From the NCBI GenBank assembly GCA_946540705.1, contig CAMNJD010000243.1:1-11855 (forward strand): 11,855 nucleotides of DNA, read 5' to 3'. The position numbers were made by a program, and so were the translations under genes. This document shows positions 6,480 to 11,855 of the stretch, piece by piece. This stretch comes from an uncultured Ruminococcus sp. Its GTDB lineage: Bacteria; Bacillota; Clostridia; Oscillospirales; Ruminococcaceae. Within the stretch, counting starts at the first letter, position 1. Each line of letters starts with the position of its first letter. Below the pieces are notes generated by a model that was not told the origin of the DNA, did no database searches, and saw only the letters and a program-made list of their open reading frames with translations.

Positions 6480-7499
6480 ATGGCAAGTGCAAAAAAGCTC
6501 CCGTCCGGAAACTGGCGGATTCAGGTGTTTGTCGGCAAAAACGCTGACGGCAGCAATATCATGAAGTCCTTTACAGCACCGACCCGCTGGGAAGCTGAAA
6601 GAACAGCCGCCCAATTCATTGAAGAAGGCAGAAAGGAAAAGCAGAAGTTCACAGTCGCACAGGCGCTCGACGGCTATATCTCGCTGAAAAGCAATGTGCT
6701 CTCTCCGTCCACGATTCGCGGATACGGCATTCTTCGCCGGAACCGTCTGCAAAGTCTGATGTCGCTGGATATCCATGAAGTCAACAGCTTCACGATGCAG
6801 CAGGCGATCAATGAAGATGCCGCGACAGTCGGTGCAAAGACCATCAATGAAGCAAAGAATCTGGTTCTGACCGCGCTGAAACTCTACGGTGTCAAGCCGG
6901 ATATCTGCGTGACGCTGCCCGCGAAACAGCCGACGATCAAGAATCTCCCGACCGCTGAAGAGTTCATCAATATTATCCGCGGAACCGATATTGAGCTCCC
7001 CTGTCTGCTGGCAGTCTGGCTCAGTCTTCGTATCAGCGAAGTGCGCGGTTTGCAGTTCGGTGATATCGGCAAGGACAACCGCGTTACGGTTCGCCGCAGC
7101 AAGCTCTATTTTGACGGTGCCGATCATGTCCGCAATGTCAACAAGACCTTCAAGTCTACCCGTATGCTGAAGGTGCCGCCTTATCTTCTCGATCTGATCA
7201 ACGCGGTGCCGCATCAGTCTGATGAGGATTTCATCGTTCAGATGGGGTATCAGCAGATCCGGAATCATATGACCGCGCTGCTCAGGGAACACGATCTCTA
7301 TATGACTTTTCATGATCTGCGGCACTTGAACGCCAGCGTAATGCTTGCGCTCGGTATCCCGGACAAGTACGCAATGGAGCGCGGAGGCTGGGCGACCAAT
7401 TCGACTTTGAAGAACGTCTATCAGCACACCTTCTCCGCTGAACGCGATCAGGTTGATGAGAAGATCGACAATTATTTCAACGGTATTCTTGGCTGCTGA
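6480..7499 (+). CDS. int: Tyrosine recombinase / integrase
   Basis: This is a 339-residue protein. The N-terminus (KKLPSGNWRIQVFVGKNADGSN) is an AP2/arm-binding-like beta domain as in ICE and phage integrases. A core-binding SAM-like domain follows (~57-140). The catalytic domain shows Arg184 in LSLRISEVRGL, a possible Lys at ~225, His278 and Arg281 in HDLRH, Trp304 in GGWA, and the nucleophile Tyr314 in VYQH. All catalytic positions appear present, so the enzyme should be active. It would recombine the attP core with a tRNA 3' end; a matching tRNA fragment lies 160 bases downstream. I chose ATG 6480 because AAAGGAG sits seven bases before it and the promoter lies just upstream. A longer in-frame form from GTG 6300 would run through the promoter. 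No separate excisionase gene is visible next to it. Confidence 0.95.
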   Translation: MASAKKLPSGNWRIQVFVGKNADGSNIMKSFTAPTRWEAERTAAQFIEEGRKEKQKFTVAQALDGYISLKSNVLSPSTIRGYGILRRNRLQSLMSLDIHEVNSFTMQQAINEDAATVGAKTINEAKNLVLTALKLYGVKPDICVTLPAKQPTIKNLPTAEEFINIIRGTDIELPCLLAVWLSLRISEVRGLQFGDIGKDNRVTVRRSKLYFDGADHVRNVNKTFKSTRMLKVPPYLLDLINAVPHQSDEDFIVQMGYQQIRNHMTALLREHDLYMTFHDLRHLNASVMLALGIPDKYAMERGGWATNSTLKNVYQHTFSAERDQVDEKIDNYFNGILGC

Positions 7500-7509
7500 T
7501 GCTGCAATC

Positions 7510-7612
7510 AGTTCACACGACTGCGCCGGAGTTCACACGAGTTCACACGGGAGTTCACACGAATTACGTTTATACATTTTTTGAGCGAAAAGTTCACACA
7601 TTAGTTCACACG
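7510..7612 (+). repeat. Six AGTTCACAC repeats beside the attachment site
   Basis: AGTTCACAC starts at 7510, 7530, 7540, 7552, 7591 and 7603, all in the same orientation. Five of the six are followed by G. Several neighbours are 10 or 12 bases apart, about one helix turn. They fill the gap between the integrase stop codon and the tRNA fragment. The best reading is arm-type sites for the integrase N-terminal domain; replication iterons are the alternative. Confidence 0.75.
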
Positions 7613-7661
7613 CCGTTTGCAAAAACACGCTGATTCGAGAAATTTCGCATATTATACAATC

Positions 7662-7682
7662 TTCGAATCCCTCTCTTTCCGC
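7662..7682 (+). other. Attachment site core: tRNA 3'-end fragment (probably tRNA-Ser)
   Basis: The 21 bases read as the T-loop (TTCGAAT), the 3' strand of the T-stem (CCCTC), the 3' acceptor strand (TCTTTCC), discriminator G, and one further C. A full tRNA would need GAGGG just before the T-loop, and here there is CAATC, so only a fragment is present. Discriminator G together with this T-arm fits tRNA-Ser best. A tRNA 3' fragment 160 bases after an integrase gene is the hallmark of an att site. By orientation the integrase-bearing element lies to the left and the intact tRNA should be at its far, unseen end. Confidence 0.75.
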
Positions 7683-7689
7683 TTTTGTG

Positions 7690-7731
7690 AAATGTCCTAG
7701 ATGCGTGAAAATCAAGCATCTAGGACATTTT
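7690..7731. terminator. Hairpin terminator just after the tRNA fragment
   Basis: A perfect 15-base inverted repeat, AAATGTCCTAGATGC (7690-7704) and GCATCTAGGACATTT (7716-7730), with an 11-base loop. The T-run is short, with an A-run on the other side, so it may work in both directions. It could be the native terminator of the target tRNA or protect the element end from read-through. Confidence 0.7.
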
Positions 7732-7805
7732 CATTATCTTTGGACAAGAAATCTTTTTCCGAAAAAAGAACCAAAATACCGTATTTTGAGCCCATTTTCA
7801 GGGGT

Positions 7806-7919
7806 AGTTCCCACGAGAGTTCCCACTAAATCAGTTCCCACAAAACGCATACACTAGCCCTCAATCATGTGGAAACTTTCGCAGGTACGTCGTTTTTATA
7901 ACCTAATTCAGTGGGAACC
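7806..7919. repeat. AGTTCCCAC repeats to the right of the attachment site
   Basis: AGTTCCCAC occurs at 7806-7814, 7818-7826 and 7833-7841. An inverted copy with one end mismatch, GTGGGAACC, is at 7911-7919, and a weaker inverted one, GTGGAAACT, at 7869-7877. The motif differs from the left-hand AGTTCACAC set at one fixed position (A to C). Placement about 125 bases right of the tRNA fragment suggests a second set of recombinase arm sites. Between the terminator and this array, 7732-7805 holds only small palindromes such as CAAAATAC-C-GTATTTTG (7772-7788). Confidence 0.65.
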
Positions 7920-7981
7920 GCTTTCCCCCTGATTTACCCGGTTCCCAAAGACCAAACCGGTATTCGCGTGTTGTAAAAAAT

Positions 7982-8091
7982 GACGAATATGCCACCCCAT
8001 CCTACAACTGAATATTTCCTTATCCGCCCGATTTTTCGACCATGAAAAACCGGGCTTTTTCTTTGCCCATTCGCCGGGGGTGATGCCAATG
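7982..8091 (+). repeat. Intercistronic module, copy A
   Basis: In order it holds GACGAATATGCC, then CCTACAACTGAATATTTCC (8001-8019), a hairpin with a T-run (8026-8060), CCATT (8067-8071), GGTGATGC (8079-8086) and ATG (8089). The same order occurs in copy B at 8668-8794, where the flanks match but the hairpin sequence is unrelated. In this copy the GTG/ATG starts run straight into TAG (8092-8094), leaving a start-stop remnant instead of a gene. Confidence 0.7.
8026..8060 (+). terminator. Intrinsic terminator in module A
   Basis: GCCCGATTTTTC (8026-8037) and GAAAAACCGGGC (8044-8055) pair over 12 positions with one A/C mismatch around a six-base loop, followed by TTTTT. It would stop transcription entering from the attachment-site side before the small downstream gene. 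Confidence 0.78.
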
Positions 8092-8094
8092 TAG

Positions 8095-8190
8095 ACCGAT
8101 ACTCGACCAATCAGCCGCCTGCGATGAAGCAGGCAGAAACCCGAAAACGGCTCTGACCGTGAGCCGTCCAATCAATCAGGAGGTAATGCA
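8095..8190 (+). promoter_or_regulatory. Structured leader before the small DNA-binding-like gene
   Basis: Two hairpins lie in about 60 bases: GCCTGC-GATGAA-GCAGGC (8117-8134) and ACGGCTC-TGACCGT-GAGCCGT (8147-8167). AGCCG (8113-8117) could instead pair with CGGCT (8148-8152), which would enclose the first hairpin, break the second and free GAGCCGT. These are mutually exclusive folds, 10-70 bases before the AGGAGG at 8178-8183. I cannot match it to a known riboswitch. It may be a regulatory leader or simply stable RNA. Confidence 0.4.
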
Positions 8191-8631
8191 ATGGAACAGA
8201 TTATTATGACGCTGAAACTTTACTCGATGCCTGCTGCTGCCGCCAAACTCGGTTACAGTGTGCCGTTCATGAACGAAATCTGCAAACGCGCCTTTTGCAG
8301 CCGCCGCCCGTTCTTCGTGCTGAAAGACGAAAACGGCAAGTATTTCGTGGAAGCAGACAGCCTGCACCGCTACATCAATACCTGCCCCGACTTCAATCCC
8401 TATGAGATTCCCGGTGTCTACGAGCCGGATTCTGACGATGACGATGCGCCGCTGGACGATACCGTCTTCATGCTGAATGAGGATATGCTCCCGCAGGTCT
8501 GCGGTGTGAAGGTCGATGAAGAATGCGCCCCGCTGATTGCCTATCGCAGAGATGAAATCGCCTATCAGGAGCGCGTTGTCACCGAAATCGAGAAGCTGAT
8601 GCAGTCCGCAGTTGACAGAATTGACTTCTGA
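8191..8631 (+). CDS. Small acidic protein with possible excisionase-like HTH
   Basis: This is a 146-residue protein. Residues ~8-63 (LKLYSMPAAAAKLGYSVPFM, then PFFVLKDENGKYFVEADSLHRYI) have the outline of an excisionase/MerR-like winged HTH: a helix-turn-helix around AAAAKLGYSVPFMNEICK, a beta wing, and a closing helix. The middle is very acidic (PDSDDDDAPLDD, ~79-90) and the C-terminal ~30 residues form a charged helix. The HTH call is by eye and moderate. AGGAGG lies seven bases before ATG 8191, which is a strong start. It is flanked by the two terminator modules, so it is probably a single-gene transcription unit. It could be a regulator, or a recombination directionality factor for the nearby att site, but its size and acidic centre are unusual for one. 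I do not recognise a named family. Confidence 0.75.
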   Translation: MEQIIMTLKLYSMPAAAAKLGYSVPFMNEICKRAFCSRRPFFVLKDENGKYFVEADSLHRYINTCPDFNPYEIPGVYEPDSDDDDAPLDDTVFMLNEDMLPQVCGVKVDEECAPLIAYRRDEIAYQERVVTEIEKLMQSAVDRIDF

Positions 8632-8667
8632 TGCAACGCTACCGGCAAAAATCCTCTCTTTTCTTTC

Positions 8668-8794
8668 GACTGAATCTTGCCGATACTCCCTCCTTCAACT
8701 GAATATTTCCGCGAGCCAGATATTATGATGCCTTCTACTATCTATAATATCTGGCTCTTTTTTTGTCCCATTGAGAATTGAGGTGATGCGTATG
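8668..8794 (+). repeat. Intercistronic module, copy B
   Basis: It holds GACTGAATCTTGCC, then CCTTCAACTGAATATTTCC (8692-8710), a hairpin terminator (8713-8764), TTTTTTTGTCCCATT, GAGGTGATGC and the methyltransferase ATG at 8792. CAACTGAATATTTCC is identical over 15 bases with copy A at 8005-8019, and the upstream GAC-GAAT-TGCC stretch also aligns with small gaps. The hairpin stems share nothing. Confidence 0.7.
8713..8764 (+). terminator. Intrinsic terminator in module B
   Basis: GAGCCAGATATTAT (8713-8726) and ATAATATCTGGCTC (8744-8757) form a perfect 14-base stem with a 17-base loop, followed by seven Ts. This is a strong terminator, yet it sits only about 28 bases before the methyltransferase start, so that gene needs read-through, antitermination or a promoter inside the module. 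Confidence 0.88.
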
Positions 8795-9766
8795 GACAAT
8801 CAAATTATCTGTGCAGATGCACTGGACGGGCTGCGCTCTCTGCCGGACGGCTGCATCTCGATGTGCGTAACGAGCCCGCCCTACTATGGTCTGCGGGATT
8901 ACGGCATCGACGGGCAGATCGGCACGGAGCAGTCTCCGGCTGCATACATAGCACGGCTGACCGAAGTATTCCGTGAGGTGCGCCGTGTCCTGCGGGATGA
9001 CGGGACGCTGTGGCTCAATATCGCAGATAGCTACGCAGGCAGCGGCAAAGGGCTGTGGAGCCGTCCGGTCGCAGAGCAGCCGCCGAGCAAACAGGCATAT
9101 TTGCAGGAAACTGGCAGTGTTCCGGCAGATATGCCGGTCATGTGGGACGGCATCAAACCGAAAGATATGATCGGCATTCCGTGGATGCTGGCGTTTGCAC
9201 TGCGCAGGGATGGCTGGTATCTCCGCAGCGATATTATCTGGAACAAGATCAACTGTCTGCCGGAAAGCGTTTCGGACCGTCCGACGAAATCCTATGAGCA
9301 TCTGTTTTTGCTCGCCAAGTCGCGGAGCTACTATTATAATTCGGACGCAATCAAGGAGCCGATCACGGACAGCAGCCGTGCGAGATATGAGCATGGTCGT
9401 TCCGAAGATAACAAATACCATGCTTTCTGCTCGGTGCAGACAATCAACGGCAGCGACTATTTTGAGCGGATGCAAGGCAGGGAAACTCGGAATAAGCGGG
9501 ATGTGTGGCACATCAGCACAAACAGCTTCCGCATGAACGGGCATTTTGCGATGTTCCCCGAAAAACTGGTCGAGCCTTGTATTCTTGCCGGTTCTGCGGC
9601 GGGTGACACGGTGCTTGATCCCTTTTTCGGCAGCGGCACAACCGGTGCAGTCGCAAAGCGGCTTGGTCGCCGGTACATCGGCATTGACATCAATCCGGAA
9701 TACTGCCGCAAGGCGCAGGAACGGATTGACGAGATACCGGAACCGATATTACGAGAGGAGGAATGA
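8792..9766 (+). CDS. Orphan beta-class site-specific DNA methyltransferase
   Basis: This is a 324-residue protein. The catalytic motif IV TSPPYYG is at about residues 27-33, near the N-terminus. The AdoMet-binding motif I DPFFGSGTTG is at about 276-285, near the C-terminus. This circular order defines beta-class amino-methyltransferases; SPPY is most common in N4-cytosine enzymes but also occurs in N6-adenine ones, so the modified base is uncertain. The central ~100 residues, including an IIWNK segment and a YEHLFLLAKS segment, would hold the target-recognition part. No restriction endonuclease gene lies on either side, so it is probably solitary and may protect the element from host restriction or regulate it. 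I chose ATG 8792, preceded by GAGG eight bases away. TTG, GTG and ATG codons upstream (8771, 8783, 8786) are in frame but lack a spaced ribosome site. The next gene starts three bases after its stop. Confidence 0.93.
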   Translation: MDNQIICADALDGLRSLPDGCISMCVTSPPYYGLRDYGIDGQIGTEQSPAAYIARLTEVFREVRRVLRDDGTLWLNIADSYAGSGKGLWSRPVAEQPPSKQAYLQETGSVPADMPVMWDGIKPKDMIGIPWMLAFALRRDGWYLRSDIIWNKINCLPESVSDRPTKSYEHLFLLAKSRSYYYNSDAIKEPITDSSRARYEHGRSEDNKYHAFCSVQTINGSDYFERMQGRETRNKRDVWHISTNSFRMNGHFAMFPEKLVEPCILAGSAAGDTVLDPFFGSGTTGAVAKRLGRRYIGIDINPEYCRKAQERIDEIPEPILREEE

Positions 9767-9769
9767 CGC

Positions 9770-11855
9770 ATGAATATGAGCGAAGATGTGACCGCTGTTT
9801 CAATGCAGGTGTCTGAAAAAGCAGCAGAAGCGGCACTCGCGGGATTCAAGTCTGTGCTTGATTCAGTCGGCAGACTGTTCCGCGAGCTGCTCGGCATGGA
9901 GCATGACCGCGCCAGAGCAAAGGCGCAGATCAAGGCATCGAAAAGCAGCGGGCAAGGAGCAGACAAAGGCAAGCAGCGAGAATTAACTTCGACGAATCTG
10001 ACGAGCATCAAGCCCGGCGAGGTATCCTTGAAAGACCTTGCCGAAAATGCCCGCAGCACCGGCGAATCGCTGTCGGTTTCGCAGCACGGATTCTCACAGG
10101 AGGACCGAAAAGCAATCGCCCGCGCCGCGAAAAAATACGGCATCCCCGTTGCTTTCTCGAATACAAAAGGCAAAAACAACCTTTATGCCAATGTCCGCAG
10201 CGGTGATCTGCCCATTTTCAAGCAAATCTGCACGGAATGTATCCGTGAAAAGATTGCAGAAAAGCCGGAAACACTCGGCAATTTCAAGGTGCAGCCGTGG
10301 GAAGTGCCGCACATGACCGCCATGCTGAAAGCCCACGATCTGCCCGCAGTATTCGTCGAAACCAAGAACGGCGAGCAGTATTGCCTGCATGATGTGAAAC
10401 AAGCGGATGCGGTTCGCATTGTCCGCGAGGAATTTGTCGCCAAATGCAAGGAGGTCGAAAAGCAGTTTTCCTTTGACCGCGATGAATCGGGCTTCTATAC
10501 GCTGAAAGATCTGCATTCCGGCAAGGAGATTTCGTTCGACCAAGTGCCGGACAAGGCGACACTCTCCCGCCAGATTCAGGCGCAGTTCGGCTATGATGCA
10601 GTCAAGGCTGATCTCGCCGCGGCGAAATTCGGAGAAGAAACGCTGAAAGGCAAAGAAAAGCAGCAGTTTTTCAGCGGCAGTGCGCAGCAGGAGTTTTCCC
10701 GCATCGAAGCAAATGTCACGCTGGAGGGCGAAAGCGTTTATGCCAAGCCGTATAGCTGCTGGTATGTGCAGCCGAAAAAGGACGAAAAGCCGCGTGTGAT
10801 GTTCCGCGATCATGACGGCAACTTTGCGATTCTGGAACCGCAGAAAATGTCCCGCAAGTCCATGCGCGAGGTACTGACCGAACAGCTCGGCATCACTGAG
10901 CGCAGAACGCTCGATGCTCTGACCGATAAGGCAGACCGCGTTGCAGACTTCTATGCGCGGCAGGATACCGCGCTGCTGTCCGCAGACCGCACATTCAATA
11001 TGGAGGACTTTGAGCCGGACAAAATCGTCGAGCACAAGTATACCGGTGCAAGCGGCATGGAGTATGTCACAAAGCAGAAACCGCTGGATTCCGTCGAAAA
11101 CAGCATCAAGCGCACCGGCGTGGATTCGTTCACGGTCAGCACCGTGTTTCGGTCAACCGAGATTATCGACAAGGGCGATTCTGTCCCGCATGAGAAAACG
11201 GAGCATCTGGATTTTTCGCTGTCGGACAAGAAGAAAACTCTGCACTTCCTTTCCGCAATGTATATGGATGCAGGCATGAACGAAGCGGACGCCAAAGCAA
11301 TGGCAAAGGAGGTTTACAGCAAGGCAGCGGCGCAGAGCCCGGAAACCGTGGTGCGAATCGAGGAAGTCACGCGGGATTCCATGACAGTCGCCTACGGCAA
11401 AGCATCGGTTGTGCTGTCCACGGCGGACCGGCAGGCCGCAGCGGAAAAGATCGCCGGTCTTGGCGTATCCCCGCAGACGGCGGAAACGCTGGTGGACAAA
11501 GCGCAGGAAATTCGCGTCGATGCTGTCAAGGAGCGTGTTGCGGCGGTGCAGGCGCAGCAGACGGATTTCAATTCTGCGATGAATCATCTGACTGACCGCG
11601 AGGAGCGCAGTATCGACAGCATGATTGTTTGCAGCGCGGCAGAACCGCAGAAACATATCGTGGTGGAGGGAGGTCACAATGGCTCGCGTGTGGTGCATGA
11701 TTATTCTGTGTTCAATGGCAGCGACCTCCGCGCAAAATTCTCGGATGCGGAAACGACGAACGCGGAGGGCAAACCTGTAAGCGGAGAGGACGGCAAGACC
11801 GCGTGGACGGAGCTCAAAGCCGAAATGCTCGCAGCGTCCGGCATGGACAAGGATG
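9770..11855 (+). CDS. Very large PcfB/DUF3801-like conjugation protein, 3' end cut
   Basis: An uninterrupted frame of 695 codons runs from ATG 9770 to the window end. AGGAGG (9756-9761) is eight bases upstream and the methyltransferase stop is three bases away, so the two are co-transcribed. Residues ~10-165 resemble PcfB (DUF3801) of Firmicute conjugative elements: a start rich in helix (VSEKAAEAALAGFKSVLDSV), then GEVSLKDLAE, then a beta-alpha unit around RKAIARAAKKYGIPVAFSNT with LYANVRSGDLPIFKQI. A second similar unit follows at ~180-222 (MLKAHDLPAVFVETKNG). PcfB proteins known to me are about 150-200 residues and help the coupling protein in DNA transfer. Here at least 500 further residues follow, charged and soluble-looking, with an Ala-, Glu- and Lys-rich helical stretch around 505-630. 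I see no membrane segments, relaxase HUH motif or Walker box. It is either a fusion or a large relaxosome accessory protein. Confidence 0.82.
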   Translation, partial: MNMSEDVTAVSMQVSEKAAEAALAGFKSVLDSVGRLFRELLGMEHDRARAKAQIKASKSSGQGADKGKQRELTSTNLTSIKPGEVSLKDLAENARSTGESLSVSQHGFSQEDRKAIARAAKKYGIPVAFSNTKGKNNLYANVRSGDLPIFKQICTECIREKIAEKPETLGNFKVQPWEVPHMTAMLKAHDLPAVFVETKNGEQYCLHDVKQADAVRIVREEFVAKCKEVEKQFSFDRDESGFYTLKDLHSGKEISFDQVPDKATLSRQIQAQFGYDAVKADLAAAKFGEETLKGKEKQQFFSGSAQQEFSRIEANVTLEGESVYAKPYSCWYVQPKKDEKPRVMFRDHDGNFAILEPQKMSRKSMREVLTEQLGITERRTLDALTDKADRVADFYARQDTALLSADRTFNMEDFEPDKIVEHKYTGASGMEYVTKQKPLDSVENSIKRTGVDSFTVSTVFRSTEIIDKGDSVPHEKTEHLDFSLSDKKKTLHFLSAMYMDAGMNEADAKAMAKEVYSKAAAQSPETVVRIEEVTRDSMTVAYGKASVVLSTADRQAAAEKIAGLGVSPQTAETLVDKAQEIRVDAVKERVAAVQAQQTDFNSAMNHLTDREERSIDSMIVCSAAEPQKHIVVEGGHNGSRVVHDYSVFNGSDLRAKFSDAETTNAEGKPVSGEDGKTAWTELKAEMLAASGMDKD

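Noticed and set aside
6396..7427. 343-codon minus-strand frame opposite the integrase
   Set aside because: The integrase has all catalytic residues; the antisense frame is a shadow of codon bias with no motif.
7533..7715. 60-residue minus-strand frame containing KAEREGFE
   Set aside because: This is the well-known false translation of the reverse strand of a tRNA 3' end; the rest is reverse translation of the AGTTCACAC repeats.
8095..8190. Group II intron end or known riboswitch
   Set aside because: The hairpins do not match intron domain V or a riboswitch class I know, and no reverse transcriptase is present.
8771..8791. Longer methyltransferase start at TTG 8771
   Set aside because: No ribosome site before it; the GAGG at 8780-8783 is correctly spaced only for ATG 8792.
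10094..11035. 313-codon minus-strand frame opposite the PcfB-like gene
   Set aside because: The plus-strand frame is open over 695 codons with a strong ribosome site; the antisense frame is rich in Arg, Leu and His as expected of a shadow.

Overview
The window looks like accessory DNA from a gut-type Clostridium-class Firmicute, probably a Ruminococcus relative. The evidence is strong AGGAGG-type ribosome sites, perfect sigma-A promoters with 17-base spacers, a DUF6076-like protein and a PcfB/DUF3801-type conjugation protein. I could run no database search, so all family names come from visible motifs and memory.

Left part (1-4515), all on the minus strand: an AT-rich gene of unknown function cut by the window edge, a stand-alone Fic/Doc domain protein, a GNAT acetyltransferase, a 430-base structured stretch with no convincing gene, a DUF6076-like protein with a Cys4 zinc site, and an AAA+ ATPase of the DUF4143 type. 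These look like cargo genes.

Centre (4516-7682): a divergent control region with two near-perfect promoters and two repeat families. One family is three copies of ATGCGCAGG(t/a)TTA exactly 34 bases apart in the ATPase leader. The other is an AATAGATGT motif that overlaps both promoters. Rightward lie a D5/P4-type SF3 helicase replication gene, a cluster of seven CGTGTA/TACACG hexamers that may be the origin, and a tyrosine integrase behind a promoter embedded in GTATAC palindromes. Six AGTTCACAC repeats follow, and then a 21-base copy of a tRNA 3' end, most likely tRNA-Ser. This is the expected layout of an integrative replicon (ICE, integrative plasmid or phage satellite) with its integrase beside its attachment site.

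Right part (7683-11855): directly after the tRNA fragment come a hairpin terminator and a second, different repeat set (AGTTCCCAC). Then there is a small gene with a possible DNA-binding N-terminus, an orphan beta-class DNA methyltransferase, and a very long open frame with a PcfB-like N-terminus that runs off the window. Each of the first two genes is preceded by a similar module: a conserved stretch ending CAACTGAATATTTCC, a hairpin terminator of unrelated sequence, a T-run, CCATT, and GGTGATGC. This may be the left end of a second conjugative element stacked in the same tRNA site, or the other side of one element's intact attP.

The most unusual features are the non-coding ones: the conserved-flank/variable-terminator module, the two different repeat arrays on either side of the tRNA fragment, and the evenly spaced repeats in the ATPase leader.
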